A stretch of DNA of 64,000 bases from Miscanthus floridulus. Its lineage: Eukaryota; Streptophyta; Magnoliopsida; Poales; Poaceae. Each line of letters opens with the position of its first letter. Positions within the stretch are counted from its first letter, which is position 1. The translations under genes and the position numbers were made by a program. Below the pieces are notes generated by a model. That model searched no databases and was not told the DNA's origin. It was given only the letters and a program-made list of their open reading frames with translations. The DNA lies in the NCBI RefSeq assembly GCF_019320115.1, contig NC_089582.1, positions 117,946,657-118,010,656 of the forward strand. Direction: 5' to 3'. Below, piece after piece: positions 1-11,820 of this stretch.

Positions 1-1
1 T

Positions 2-496
2 CTGGCATGCTTTTTTTTCCTCGGGTCAGCCCCAATCTCATGGCTGTCGCTGAAACAGAAGGTGGTGTCGCTGTCCACGTGCGAGGCAGAGTACGTGGCG
101 GTGACCACAGCGGCGTGCCAAGCTATGTGGCTGAGCCGGTTGCTGGACGAGCTGACCGGTGTGGAAGCTCACCCACCAGCACTGATGGTGGACAACCAGC
201 TCGCCATCGCCCTCGCGAAGAATCCAATTCTTTACGACCAGAGCAAGCACATCGACATCACGTTCCACTTTCTCAAGGACTTTATCGATGGAGGGCAGAT
301 CGTCATCGAGTTCGTCGAAACTGATCGGCAACTCGTGGACGTCCTCACCAAGCCGCTCGGCCGCTGTGTGAACGCATGGCAGGGACAGGCGACGCCGAAA
401 AAGGCTCCCTGCTGTTACACTGTAGCAGCTGCAGGGGTAGGCGTCAAAGTCAGCCCTGCTGTCACATCTAGTCACTATAGTAGCATGACAGTCTGA
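2..496 (+). pseudogene. Ty1/Copia polyprotein, RNase H end (partial)
   Basis: This is the C-terminal part of a Copia polyprotein, which copies element RNA into DNA; its 5' part lies outside the window. Read from base 2, the frame shows the RNase H hallmarks of Copia elements: a PISWLSLKQK-like stretch, then the STCEAEYVA motif, an internal VDNQLAIALAKNP segment, a KHIDITFHFL motif and the terminal VDVLTKPLG motif. After about base 360 the normal Copia C-terminus is lost, and the frame runs on to a stop at 494-496 inside the probable LTR, which suggests a small indel or decay. The family is clear; the exact lineage is not. Confidence 0.85.
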
Positions 497-683
497 CATG
501 TCTGTGTACTAGGATTAGATTGGTAGAGTTGTATATATAGTTTGCCACTGCAACTCAGTAAAGAGAGCGAGTTATGTTTGACATCTCCTCTGTAGAGCTC
601 TGATCAACGCTGGTGCTTGTGCTGTGTGTGCTTTGTTCTCCCTCTCTTCTTCTACCTCTAGCCATAATATGTGATTGACAACA
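413..683 (+). mobile_element. Probable 3' LTR of the Copia fragment
   Basis: The stretch starts TGTTACAC and ends TGACAACA, so the ends are TGTT...AACA as in LTRs, and a purine-rich tract (GAAAAAGG) lies just upstream. A TATA-like TATATATAG at about 531-539, followed by a CTC/AG-rich leader, fits an LTR promoter. The partner LTR is outside the window, so the boundaries are inferred. Confidence 0.4.
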
Positions 684-1924
684 ACAGTGCCTGATCGGCA
701 ACGATGATAAATGATCGCCAGCGGCTAACATAGAGCTCAGAACGGTTTTGTTTCGCGTCGATTCAGCTGTCCGGATATCGTGTGACAATGGCTAGCTGCC
801 TAGCTGCATTTGGAGGTCTTGCGTATAGGCAGAGCTGAGAGCAGTGGACTTCCAATTTTCCAAAGCGTGGAAGTAGCGGAAAGAATCTTTGATGCGTGAA
901 TAGTGGACCTAGCAAGTGGCCGTGTAGGTTAAGGATAGGATACGATCGTGCCAATCTTACTAAATGAGGTACAGTCCTCCCTCTGTTATGATAAAATTCA
1001 GGAACAAGTTAATCTATCTATTATTTTTGTACTTGCCTTGGCCAACAAAATAATTTACCATGTTAATTGTCGACACCTCAAATTATACCATGTTATTTGG
1101 ATAAAATAAATTTAATACGCAAACTTAAATGTTGTAACTTACCCATCACAATTATTGGCTCATTATTGCAACAAAAAAAGAGCTTAACTAAAAAAGAAAG
1201 CCATTCTAGTTTTATTCTGAAGTCAAACTATTGTAAATTTGGTCAAGTTTATATACAATATATTATCAGTATTTATTACACAAAATAGTCATACTATGAA
1301 TATGGCTGGATCTATTTGTACTTCTATGAATAGACAGGTTCTAGCCAGTTTTTTGTTTAACGGGATTGAAAAAAAAAAAGGAAATTGACGGATGAACTTC
1401 CGTGGTCATGAGCTGGCCTACTTTTTTTTTTTTTTGAGAAACATGAGCTGGACCGGTGAAACATGTACTCTGTTGGTGTGAGGCCCTTACTCCTAACGGG
1501 CCGCGGCCCCGGAGGTACGAAGAAGCACAATAAGCCCACCTCTGTGCGGAAACGGGCCAGCAAGCACACACGGCGAGCTGCATGCCGCAAGAGCCCGATG
1601 ACGACGGCACACGGATTCATTCTGCCGTGACGGGACGCATGAATCGTGGCTCGGGCCGCGTACGTGCGCCGCGCGCGCCCTCCTATCTCGAGCCGTGCGC
1701 CGCTCGCCGCGCCCCGTGATCCGTCGGTGGCGAACTTTGCCATCTGTGACAGGGTTAAACGCCGTTGCTTCGCGACCGTGCCTAGGCTTTTTCAACTTTT
1801 AGATTAGATGCATCATCGTCGGTATATTATGCTTTGGACTCTCGCACGCAAAGACCTGCGCAGGTTGCACTGGAGTGTCACGCATGGTGTCTCGCAAAAC
1901 GGAGGCCTGTTCCGTGAGAAAGCG
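684..1924. other. Intergenic, no gene recognised
   Basis: This is AT-rich up to about 1350 and GC-rich at 1490-1750. I see no ORF with recognisable protein similarity. A CTCCCTCTGTTATGATAAAA-like stretch near 968 resembles one Stowaway end, but no matching partner end was found. The short overlapping minus-strand ORFs at 1341-1795 are in three frames of GC-rich sequence and have no family features. Confidence 0.5.
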
Positions 1925-2469
1925 TAAGCCTGGGCAAAATACCGATACCCATTATCCGTACCCGAATTATCCGAACCCGAACTCGAATTACCCGAACCCG
2001 AGGTACCCGATCCCAAATTCGGATAGCGATTTTGATTACCCGAAATTAGTTTGGATAATTCGGGTAATATCCCCCGGTACCCAAACTACCGGAACTACCT
2101 AAAGATTTGTTTTTGTCTTTGTATTTATCATGTGTTGTTAGCTGAACCATTTAACTTATTACTTTATTAGAATATAATTCTCTCTATTTAAATGAGTGAC
2201 TGTAATATATTATTCTCTACAAATTGCTATTGAAATTCTATACAAATTGCTGCTGAAATTATGTATAGATCGCTACTGAAATTTAGTGTAGTTTGTTGTT
2301 TTCTGTAAATTTGGGTATATCGGGTAATACCCGAACCTGAACCCGAATTATCGGGTACCCAAATTTGCGGGTAGTGTTTTTCGGGGGTAATATCGGGTAG
2401 CAATTTTCATTACCCGAATTTTAAATTACCCGACCCGAAAAAATCGGGTAACCCGAACGCCCAGGCTTG
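1925..2469. mobile_element. hAT-like MITE with subterminal CCCGAA repeats
   Basis: The element is 545 bp. It is flanked by the 8-bp direct repeat AGAAAGCG (1917-1924 and 2470-2477). Its ends form an 11-bp inverted repeat, TAAGCCTGGGC on the left and GCCCAGGCTTG on the right (one mismatch at the outermost base). An 8-bp duplication with Y-A-starting ends fits the hAT superfamily. The left 150 bp and right 150 bp are packed with ACCCGAA/TTCGGGT repeats in opposite orientation, and the middle is AT-rich. No transposase is present, so it depends on one supplied in trans. Confidence 0.85.
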
Positions 2470-2565
2470 AGAAAGCGCGTGCTTCAATCAATCCACCTAC
2501 CACCTTTTTTTTTTAAGGAAGATCTACCAGGATTGCAACCTTTGCTGCAATTGTTCCGGGTGTTC

Positions 2566-2683
2566 AGCCTGTTCGTCCGGTCGTAAATGATCGTAAATTT
2601 TTAGTCAGAATAGTATTTTTTTCTCACACTAAACCAGGCAGCAGTAATAATCCACGATCGTATCAGCATGAGCCGAACAGGTT
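2566..2683. mobile_element. Small MITE-like inverted repeat
   Basis: The left part (AGCCTGTTCGTCCGG, then CGTAAATGATCGTAAAT) is imperfectly mirrored by the right part (ACGATCGTATC then AGCCGAACAGGTTGCT). The CTCACACTAAACCAGGCAGCAG core resembles grass hAT-type MITEs. I could not find a clean target duplication, so the limits are approximate. Confidence 0.5.
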
Positions 2684-3767
2684 GCTGCTAGAGTAGCTGA
2701 ACTGCTCGCATTTACCTGCCTACTGTGTATATCACCTGATGGATAGATCAGGACCCGCCCAAAAGCAGCGTGGTTGATTATTTGAGATTTTGACGCACGG
2801 CACTTTCATATACCAGTTAATTACAACTGGACGGTACAGCAAGTCTGCAAGTGTCATCTCGAAGTTGAAAATACACCTTTGGGAAATAGAAAATTTAATT
2901 GCCATGAGCCTGCACACATTTGTGCTCTGAATCTCTGATGAACTGAATGATTTACACACACCACTCAATACACTTTCGATTTGTCCCTTACGTGCGCAGT
3001 AGTCTTGCTTGCATTTCCGAACGACACGGACCACAGGGTCCCCATCCCCATGGGCAGGAGCAGGACAGCGATGGTCCTCCGCATCGATCCGCCGGCCGGT
3101 CCCTTTATGCAGTGGCAAGAAGAGAAGCATTCCGGCCTCCCAATTCGACAACCTTAACAGCTCCCTTTTCCGGCAAACGTCGCACATTTGCCGTATCCAT
3201 CTCTGGTCGGTTGTTAGGCTGAGTTACCCGGTCGCGATCGTCGATATTCGCCGCCGTTCACCCCGGCCTGTCTCCAACGAGAAGCAGGCTCGCTCCCCTT
3301 TCGGACGGACTAACGCTTTCATGCAGATCGGCAGAAATTTGTGCCTTGTCCTCTTGCTGGATTGGAGTGGAGGCTGCCAATCCCATGCACGCACGATGAT
3401 TGCATGCATGGGGATGGCGTTGCAGCGATTGAGTGCAAGCATCAAACTCCGACTTGGACTTGATCTTTGGGAGATACAGAAGCAAGGGGTCAACAGAAAA
3501 ACGATGTACGTGCATGGAATTTTTAGTTCTTTGCACCAGTGAGCGAGTTGCTTCCGTACATACCCTCACGACACTTTTTGCGCCAGTGAGCGAGTTGTCC
3601 TTCGTCGCTTATAACCGTCTGATATATGGAGATCCAACGGACCTAATTCTCTCCCGCGCCCGTCCAAGCATGGTGCAGAGTTCGATTCCATAACAAATTA
3701 GACTACCAACCGTTTCCATAGTCTGTCATTCTCTCTCATGTCTATACAAGTTAGAGTAGAGTATTCA
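2684..3767. other. Intergenic, no gene recognised
   Basis: Open frames on both strands at 2732-3187 and 3009-3542 overlap each other in moderately GC-rich DNA. They show no domain or motif I recognise and no splice-supported extension. Decayed gene or promoter sequence is possible. Confidence 0.4.
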
Positions 3768-4006
3768 GGCCCTGTTCGGTTTCCATAAGTCAGGTGACTG
3801 AAAACCAGTGACTTATAAGTCATGCCTGTTAAGTGAAGGTGTAGGGCCCACGCGGAAAATTGTGGCTTATAAGTTTTAAGCAGGGGTGAACCAGCTTATT
3901 TCTTATAAGCAGGGGTGACTTATAAGTTGATGGTGTTTGACAAAATCAGTCACTTATTTCACTTTTTAACTTATAAGTAGGTGACTTATTTGGAACCAAA
4001 CAGGCC
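3768..4006. mobile_element. MITE with GGCCCTGTTCGG-type inverted ends
   Basis: The 239-bp element starts GGCCCTGTTCGGTTTCCATA and ends with the inverted counterpart TTGGAACCAAACAGGCC. Inside, the ACTTATAAGT/TTATAAG motif repeats in both orientations, so the whole element folds on itself. This style is common in grass Tourist- or hAT-type MITEs. The flanks (TTCA and ATCA) do not give an exact duplication, so the superfamily is unassigned. Confidence 0.75.
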
Positions 4007-4239
4007 ATCAGGCTTGGCACAGAGTTTGATCTAAAAACAAACAAGAATAATGCATAACCCGATCATTTTTAAATCTTTAAACCTGGTGTACTCATACGAG
4101 TTAGAGCAGCACATGTCTAGCTATATATGAAGGAAATTTTGATTCCTAGATGAATTGAAACGCATGGCATGATCGCTAAATAAATCTCTTAGCCACAACA
4201 TGCCCAAAGTAATCCGTCAACGACACTACTGCAGAAAAA

Positions 4240-4475
4240 CTTAACCGAGGCATTTCATTTTGGGGCTCGGAGGCGGGCGGGCTGGTTGCCCGCCTCCATT
4301 ATTCGATGCCGACAGCCTGCCCAATAACCGTCTCGGTTAATCATTAACGGAGGCGAGCAACCTAACGTGCCCGCCTCGGTTAATATAGATTAACAGAGGC
4401 GGTCATCCTAATGCAACCGCCTCGGTAAATCATTAACCGAGGCGGGCATCCTAACTCAACCGCCTCGGTAAATCA
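4240..4475. repeat. CACTA left subterminal repeat array
   Basis: Repeated units of the type TTAACCGAGGCGG...CCGCCTCGGTAA occur in both orientations and are separated by short CATCCTAA-like spacers. In CACTA elements such subterminal arrays are the binding sites of the TNPA-type transposase; that role is inferred from the family. Confidence 0.8.
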
Positions 4476-4517
4476 GGCCCAGCCCGCTAGCCCACACCAG
4501 CCCACTACCATCACCAA

Positions 4518-4525
4518 TATATAAA
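4518..4525 (+). promoter_or_regulatory. TATA-like box inside the CACTA element
   Basis: TATATAAA is followed 20 bp later by AAACCCTAG, a telo-box-like motif common in plant 5' leaders, and then by CT-rich sequence. It could be a captured promoter or the element's own promoter. The GC-rich ORFs after it (for example 4750-5106) have no recognisable protein family. Confidence 0.4.
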
Positions 4526-4939
4526 CGAAATCAGAAACCCTAGAGACTCCACTCTCTCTCCTCTCCTCACTCCACTCTCTAGAGCGACGACGCCCAAGCG
4601 CGACTCTGTCTCCTCCGAGCGACTGCGCTCGAGCACGACTCCCTCTCCCTCTCCCCCTCTCCCCGAGCGACTCCCCTCTCCCCCAGCGACGGTGCATAGG
4701 ACCGCGCCCCTCTCCCTCCCCCGCACCCCACCCTCTCTCCCACCTGACCGTGCCCCTCCGATCGGAGCCAGCTCCCTCTTCTCCCTCTCCGGCTGGTGGC
4801 ATCGGCGCGTGTGGAGGCCGGATCCAGCGTCGGCGAGGCCAGATCTGGCTTAGCTGCCTCTCCTCCCTCCCAGAGCAGCGCGGATCCGTGGTGGCGCAGC
4901 GTAGGAACCCTCCACCGACGGCGAGCTCGCGATGTCCTT

Positions 4940-5189
4940 CCATGGCGACGGCTAGCTGGTCACGAGCACGCGGTGCCCTTCCCAGGCCACGGATCCGGCA
5001 ACAGCAGCTCCTCCTCCACACAGATCCAGCCATGACGCACTGGCGGTGGCGTGGGGCTCTCCTGTGGCGGCGCTCCCTCCTCGGCCCTGTGACGCTCCTT
5101 CTCTAGCCAGATCCACAGCGACGGCTAGCTGGTCGCGAGCATGTGGCGCCCTTCCCCGGCCACAGCAGCTCCTCCACGCAGATCTGGCC
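4940..5189 (+). repeat. Tandem duplication inside the CACTA element, interrupted by Copia
   Basis: A unit of roughly 170 bp beginning GGCGACGGCTAGCTGGTC and containing GCACTGGCGGTGGCG plus CTCTCCTGTGGCGGCG is present twice. The second copy starts near 5115, is cut at 5189 by the Copia insertion, and resumes at 17484. The two copies differ at several bases and by one short gap (GGATCCGGCAAC missing in the second). Confidence 0.75.
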
Positions 5190-5194
5190 ACGGC

Positions 5195-6403
5195 TGTAGG
5201 ATCTATAGTTAGATAAAGAAGGCCTAGAGAGGGGGTGAATAGACCTGTAAAAATTCAACTCAAAACTCTGTTAGGACAGAGGGCGGCACTGCCACTCTAC
5301 AAAAAATAATGTAACACAGTTGAGATTTAACAGATATGAACCTGACCCCACTAGCTGCTTAATCCTGCAATATAACTTTAAGATCCAGTTCGAAGACTGG
5401 ATACCACAGAAACTTCACACAAATGTGAATCGAGCAACTAAACCCTAACAACAGCTAGCAACAAAGTAAACAGCAAGTATAATAAAGACGAAGCATGCAA
5501 GACACAAAATTTATCCCGTGGTTCAGCTCACCACTAAGGTTTGCCTAAGTCCACGTTGTTGAGGAAGCCACAAAAGGCTTGAGCTTGCCACAAAGGCTTG
5601 CCTTACCCTCGTTCTCAAATCAAGAGAGTGAACTCTTGAAGTGAGGGGTGATTTCTTAGCTTTTGAATGAGGTTACAAACCTCCCAAGGCTGCTACACAA
5701 GTTGGCAAGTACAAGGGCGACACCTAGCCGGCTAGGAGCAAGCTCCAAGAGTAACAAACCCTAGAAACGCCGGCCAAACGTGAACCAAATGCTCTTGGAC
5801 TTTGGGAATCAGTGAATCTACTCTCCAATCGAGTTTTGTTGCCTTTTCTCTTAAGTTTTGATGGTTGGAATCAAGGATTTACTTGAGGGATAGAGGAGCA
5901 ACAATGAAGGAGAGAGGGTGAGCTTTGGTTCTATTTTTCTTGAGCAGAATGACTCAGTGGAGAAGATAACCGTTATGGGCCAAGCCTGAGGGGTATAAAT
6001 ACCCCCCGAGTCCAACGGTCGGTTAAGGGCGGCACTGCCGCTCTTAACAGGGCGGCACTGCCGTCCTAGCCAAAATAGGTAACATGATCTGAAATTTGGT
6101 TGGCTGTTTTGACTAGGTGAGATGATGTAGATCTGTGAATTTGAGCATCTGGTTCAACAGTTGACCAACTGTCCTAAAATCCCTCTTAATAGTACGGCTT
6201 TCCCTAAACTCAAATTCAAAACATAAAAGAATTTAAACCTCTTTTGAGCTGGGTCTAGCCACCTTTCTTAATTAGGACACCTGTAACCTGTACATCATCC
6301 TCATTCTTTGATTCCCTGCTTGTCATCTCGATAAACCTCATTAGTCCTCTAATTTGGTGGTCATCAATGCCAAAACCCACAATAGGGCTTAATTGCACTT
6401 ACA
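5195..6403 (-). repeat. Copia 3' LTR
   Basis: The LTR is 1,209 bp, runs TGTAGGATC...CACTTACA on the plus strand and matches 16249-17478 along its length. It carries palindromic modules at 5281, 6027 and 6050. The GGGTATAAATACC near 5991-6003 (plus-strand reading) is a TATA-like stretch shared with the other LTR. Confidence 0.93.
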
Positions 6404-6419
6404 ATCTTCCCCTTTTTGG
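6404..6419 (-). other. Copia polypurine tract
   Basis: On the minus strand this reads CCAAAAAGGGGAAGATT directly next to the 3' LTR, the expected primer site for plus-strand DNA synthesis. A second purine-rich tract (CCAAAGGGGGAGAAAA on the minus strand, about 6987-7002) lies further inside. Confidence 0.8.
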
Positions 6420-7194
6420 TAATTGATAACAACCCAATTAGAGCTTACATATGATATGAAATCTAAACTGAGATTTTTGAATCATGGATGTAGGAGCCTC
6501 CCCCTAAATCTGTGAATAGAAATTTGAATTCTTAAACTGGCATAAAAGGCCATGATTCACATTTTAGGTGCGATGGGAACCTCCCCCTACATCCATGCCT
6601 GTTGTGGGGTGCTGAACAAAGTGTCATAGGAATAAACATGATGCATATGACAGGTTATATCAGTTCAAGCACACACGATTCTGGCTGATACAGCAGAGGG
6701 CGGCATTGCCATCCTGACTATGTCAGTCAGGTAGCAAACAGATTTCTACAGCAGATCATATGAATATAAAATAATTTAAACTCAAAATATGACAAGCTAA
6801 AAAACAGTAACCATGAATACATGTCCATATCCGAAGCAAATAAAGTCACAAAGTAGCATAATTTCATAAAATAGAGTTTTGAGCGACTCTTAAACTCACA
6901 ACCTGACAACTACTCTCATCGGATCTGAACATAAGCGCAGCAGCGAAGAATCATATGGCGTCGAAAAACTATTGACCCCTCTAATTTTCTCCCCCTTTGG
7001 CATCAAGTACCAAAAAGAGAAGAAAAAGAAGAGAGATCACTCATCCCTGTCGGAGTCGACGCGGGCACATTCGGCGACATGGGTGTGCGAAGTGAAGCAT
7101 GCTGAACGTCACGGAGGTACTGCCCTAGCTGATGTAGAAGGCCCTGGCTGATCCATCGAAGGACGCGGTTTCCTGGAATATGTGAGAAGCAAAG

Positions 7195-8665
7195 CTACCT
7201 GAACCTATGGATCGGCCTCTGTAGGGTGAATCTCTGCACCAAGGTCCTCCTGCCTTGGGGGCTCCACAAAATGCTACCCCTATGGGTACCCATAGTACTG
7301 ACTGAATGGCTCATATGAGTGCCCATACTGCTGATCTTCTGGCTGCTCATCATGGTGCTCATCTGCCTGATCCTGCTCCTCATCAGAAGAAGAAAGACGA
7401 GGCAAGTTAGGAAACTGAGGTGGTGGCTGCACTGGTGGAAGTGGTGGTAGCCCTGGCATCTCCCTAGCATGCCTCACTGCTTCTCTGTTCTCCATTCGAT
7501 CCTCATAAGCAGTCTGTGAAGCATATGTACACTAAGCAAAAATTACCTTCATCCATGCATTCATCTTTCCCTACTTTGACTTCTTCTTTTGTTCCCTAGC
7601 CCTAGATGGCTCAGGAATATCTCTGTGTTCAGCTCCAGAAGGATGAACGCCTGCTGCCCCACTATCTCCAAGTACTCTAGAACCAGTGTGCTGAGTTGCT
7701 GAACCAAGTCCCCCTATACCACCATGGGTCTTTTTGATCTTATAAACAGTGTGCTCACAATCCTTAGGGAACCACATGCCAGTCACTCTCTCAATCATAA
7801 ACATGAGGTAAGAAGCATAGGGCAAAGATCTCCTCCCATCATCCATGGCATATGCAAGCTCAACCCAAATAAACCTTGGAACATTAAATTTCTCACTTTT
7901 GGGAAACCTAGACAACACATTAGTGATATAGCCATTCAAATCTGTTGCATTGTCTTTAGGGTTGAGAGTGATCCTGAAGATATTGTTCATGATGTAATAA
8001 AAACTCTTGAGCTTTGTTCTTGACCAATCAGGAACTGTAAGATTTTGATCCTCCCACATGAAGCTTACTTCCATTGGTTCAAAACGACGCTCATTAAGTA
8101 TCCTCTCATATGCCCTGTGGATGTGTCCAAAACCAAGAATTCAACAGAAGGTGACAAAATCAATGCGATAATGTCGCTCATCAGTCATCCAATGAAGCTC
8201 ATCCACTTCCCTGTTCCAATAGTAAGTAGCATGGAATTGAGCAAGAATCTCCCTGTTCCAGTCATACCTGAAACTCATGATGTCCGTCATCTCAAAGTGG
8301 TCATAGGTCTTGATTGCTGTAGCAAACTGATGATCATCCCTGCTCTCTAAGTCACCAAAGTCAATGTACTGCATCTTGCTAATCTTGCCCTTGGACTTAG
8401 ACAGAATGGTTGTAGCATAAAAATCAGATTGGAAAGCATTCCAAAATCTATAATCAATACCATTTGATCTGTTAGAAGAGTAGAGATCAATCTCTCTGGC
8501 TTTACCTGTCTTCTTCCAACTCATAGAATAATCAACAACTCTATGATCATCACTGTTTTGGGGAGGAATGAGATCAAACCTATCGGTGTTATTTCTCATG
8601 TAGTTGCTATCAAACTTTGAAATGTGCAAAGGAGAATCAGGCCACACACAAATAGTTCTTCCCAT
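7195..8665 (-). pseudogene. Env-like/extra ORF downstream of Copia pol (broken)
   Basis: Two successive minus-strand reading frames (8665-8141 and 8074-7571), plus weaker frames to 7195, encode a protein unlike gag or pol. The first contains RFWNAFQSDFYAT and YDWNREILAQFHATYYW stretches; the second ends in a Lys-rich tail (REQKKKSK). It lies between pol and the 3' LTR, where SIRE/Maximus elements carry their so-called envelope-like ORF. I see no signal peptide or convincing membrane segment, so an envelope role is not supported. A stop and frame change between the two parts show decay. The 6420-7194 and 8666-9948 stretches around it hold no ORF I recognise, only palindromic modules. Confidence 0.6.
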
Positions 8666-9948
8666 CCTCTAAATGTTTTCCTCTTCAGCAAGGTCTTCAT
8701 CAAGATCTCTGTCTCTGGGAGTATAGCTCACCTGTCCCCTACCTCTCTTGACCTTTTGCTTGGTTGTCAACACCTTCCTTTTATCTCGGTCCATCTATGC
8801 AATATAAATGAGACTTGATAAGAAACTATATAAGATAATGAGTTAGACATAGCTGCAAGCAGGTTTTAACAAGAAAAAGAACTTTGAAGATGACACAGGA
8901 AACTATGCTGGATTTGAAATCAGCATGGTAGGGCGGCACTGCCACCCCCTAAGGCCGGCACTGCCGCCCTCAGTAGCTTCACTATTTCATCTTCAATTTT
9001 CTCGTTCTGGTTAAATCCTATTTCCAACAGTGTCTATTCATCATCACAATTTCATAATCACAGTCTAAACAGAGAACACATAAAACCCTAGCCATGGATT
9101 TAAAAAATTGAGTATGAAAAGCTTTTAAAACAATTTTTGATAAGTGAATCCAATCCATTCTGAACTTCATCGGCTATATGAAATTGAGTATAGCAGTTAG
9201 AATCTGCGAGGGGTGCCATTAATGGTCCCAAGAGCGGCATTGCCGCTCTCCCCAAAATCATCCAACCGGTGAAATCCAAAATCAACTCGATTCAACCATA
9301 AAAAACCTTTCTAAATCCTTCATACTTCCCCTAGAAATAGAAATCCATGACCAAGAGCTTCACATTGCTTAGATCGAGTAGGGGTTAGGGTTTCACCTTG
9401 CTTCCAAACTATTGGAGTGGAGGGAGAAGAGAAGAAACGGCTCGGGCAGGAGCCTCCTGTAGTGACCAGCAAAGAAGAATCTCGGTCGGTTGCAGGGGCG
9501 GCACTGCCGGGATGGCAGTCCGTAAGGAATGGCGGCGGCGTGTGCTTGTGAGAGAGGAAGAGAGAAGCATAGGTGTCGGCGTCGGCTGGGAGAGAAGGAG
9601 AGAGTTGCGTCGGGGGCCAGAGAAGGAATAAGTAGAAGAAAACAGGCCCCGCGACCCAGCCAAAATTGACTGAAAACGGCCCAGTTTTCAGAGAGCGGCA
9701 CTGCCGACCATAATGGGCGACACTGCCGCCCTGCCAATCTTGCAGGGATTACGCTGCAACTTTATGACCTTCTTAACCTCAGATATGGATATATATTCTC
9801 TAAATATCATGACCAGTAAGCAATCAACAATACAGACAATGATCATGACACTTAGTTGGCCTTTTAAAGTGATTTTGAAACACAATGTAATATCTTTTTA
9901 AAACATTTTCCTATATTGCTAGGTTGTCAAACAGAGGTGTGCCATATT

Positions 9949-11484
9949 TCAAGCCATGTTACGAGAATCAAGTATATTTAGCTCACTACGCAAAGCACAA
10001 AACCTTGACTCATCGAGAGACTTAGTGAAGATATCTGCTAGTTGTTTTTCGGTGCTCACATGATGAATTTTAATATCTCCTTTAGTTTCATGGTCTCTCA
10101 AGAAATGATGTCGGATGTCTATGTGTTTGGTTCTTGAGTGGCTTACAGGATTGTTTGCAAGCTTTATGGCACTTTCGTTGTCACACAAGAGTGGAATTTT
10201 AGTAAATTGACATCCGGAATTACGAAGAGTTTGCTTCATCCAAAGTAGTTGAGCACAACATGCATCGGCTGCAACATACTCGGCCTCAGCGGTGGAAAGG
10301 GCTACACAATTTTGCTTCTTAGAACTCCAAGACACTAGGGACCGTCCAAGGAATTGACATGTCCCTGAAGTGCTTTTTCTATCTACCTTGCAACCGACAT
10401 AATCGGAATCCGAATAGCCAAGTAGATTGAACTTGGAGCCTTTGGGATACCATAAGCCAAGGTTAGGAGTGTGTACTAAATATCTCAAGATTCTCTTAAC
10501 AGCCACTAAATGGCACTCTTTCAGGTTAGTTTGAAATCTAGCACACATGCACATACTAAGCATTATGTCCGGCCTAGATGCACATAAGTAAAGTAAAGAG
10601 CCGATCATGGAACGATATACCTTGATGTCGATGGCTTTCCCTTCTTCATTTAGATCAAGATGTCCATTAGTTGGCATGGGAGTTTTGATAGGCTTGGCAT
10701 TCACCATGTCGTACTTGTTAAGCATATCATGGGTGTACTTGGTTTGGCTAATGAATGTCCCTTCCTTTATTTGCTTGATTTGAAATCCAAGGAAGAACTT
10801 TAGCTCACCCATCATGGACATCTCAAATCTCTTAGTCATAATCCTACTAAACTCATCACAATACACATGATTAGTACTACCAAATATTATGTCATCGACA
10901 TATATTTGGCACACAAATATATCTTTTTCAACTTTGTGAGTAAAGAGTGTAGGGTCGGCTTTGCCTATTTCAATGCCTTGTTTGAGCAAGAATTCCTTAA
11001 GGCATTCATACCATACTCTTGGTGCTTGCTTAAGCCCATAGAGCGCCTTTTGGAGTTTATAGACATGGTTTGGGAACTTGGGATCTTCAAACCCTGGTGG
11101 CTACTCCACATACACCAACTCTTGTATTGGGCCATTGAGGAATGCACTCTTGACATCTATTTGGTGCAGCTTGAAGTCATGATGGGCAGCAAAGGCTAGA
11201 AGCATTCGAATTGCTTCAAGTCTTACCACCGGTGCATATGTTTCTTCAAAGTCCAAGCCCTCTACTTGAGTGAAGCCTTGGGCCACCAATCTTGCCTTGT
11301 TCCTTGTCACCATGCCATTTTCATCTTGCTTGTTGCAGAAGACCCACTTGGTACCAATGACGTTGGTATTGGGCCTTTTCACCAAGTTCCACACTTGGTT
11401 TCTCTCAAAGTTGTTGAGCTCTTCTTGTATGGCCATGACCCAATCTGGATCTCCAAGTGCTTGTTCTACCTTGAGAGGTTCCAA
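9949..11484 (-). pseudogene. Copia reverse transcriptase and RNase H
   Basis: The reverse transcriptase begins near 11484 ([10 protein letters not shown]..., then [19 protein letters not shown] and DVKSAFLNG motifs). A stop after VYVE at about 11101 interrupts it. The sequence resumes through the ALYGLKQAPRVWYE-type region to the catalytic YVDD (QIYVDDIIFGS). RNase H follows, with ALSTAEAEYVAA, the KHIDIRHHFLRD motif and the terminal LADIFTKSLD. The order and motifs are standard Copia. With an in-frame stop in the RT it cannot make full-length enzyme without readthrough or help in trans. Confidence 0.93.
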
Positions 11485-11820
11485 AGAGGAAACAAATGAG
11501 TAATATTGACAAAAATTTGCTAAATGTGAGCGAGTTGTTACCCTCTTTCGAATGCTCCCAAGAATGTTGTCAATGGGGTGATCCCGTTGTATAGTTTGAC
11601 GTAGCCTTGGATGCTCAACACCTCCTTGTTCTTCTTCTAGACCTTCAGTCTCGTCTTGTCCAAAAATAGGTTCCAGGTTGAGCCCTTGAAGTGGTGGAGT
11701 AGGAGTTGAAGCAGCTGTTGCTGAGGTGGATAGGGCGGCACTGCCGCCCTGCTGATGTTCAGCAGGTGAGTGCTACCCTTGTCGATGAAGTACGTCAGTG
11801 GAAATTTGTGCAGCAACAGC

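Noticed and set aside
967..990. Stowaway-like CTCCCTCTGTTATGATAAAA end
   Set aside because: No second inverted end was found within the next 500 bp.
1940..2460. CCCGAA repeat cluster as a CRISPR array or interstitial telomere
   Set aside because: The repeats are short, irregular and in both orientations, and lie within a MITE with clean ends and duplication. There are no spacers and the unit is not the plant telomere repeat.
2732..3542. A host gene at 2732-3542
   Set aside because: ORFs on both strands overlap, with no recognised domain, splice pattern or promoter.
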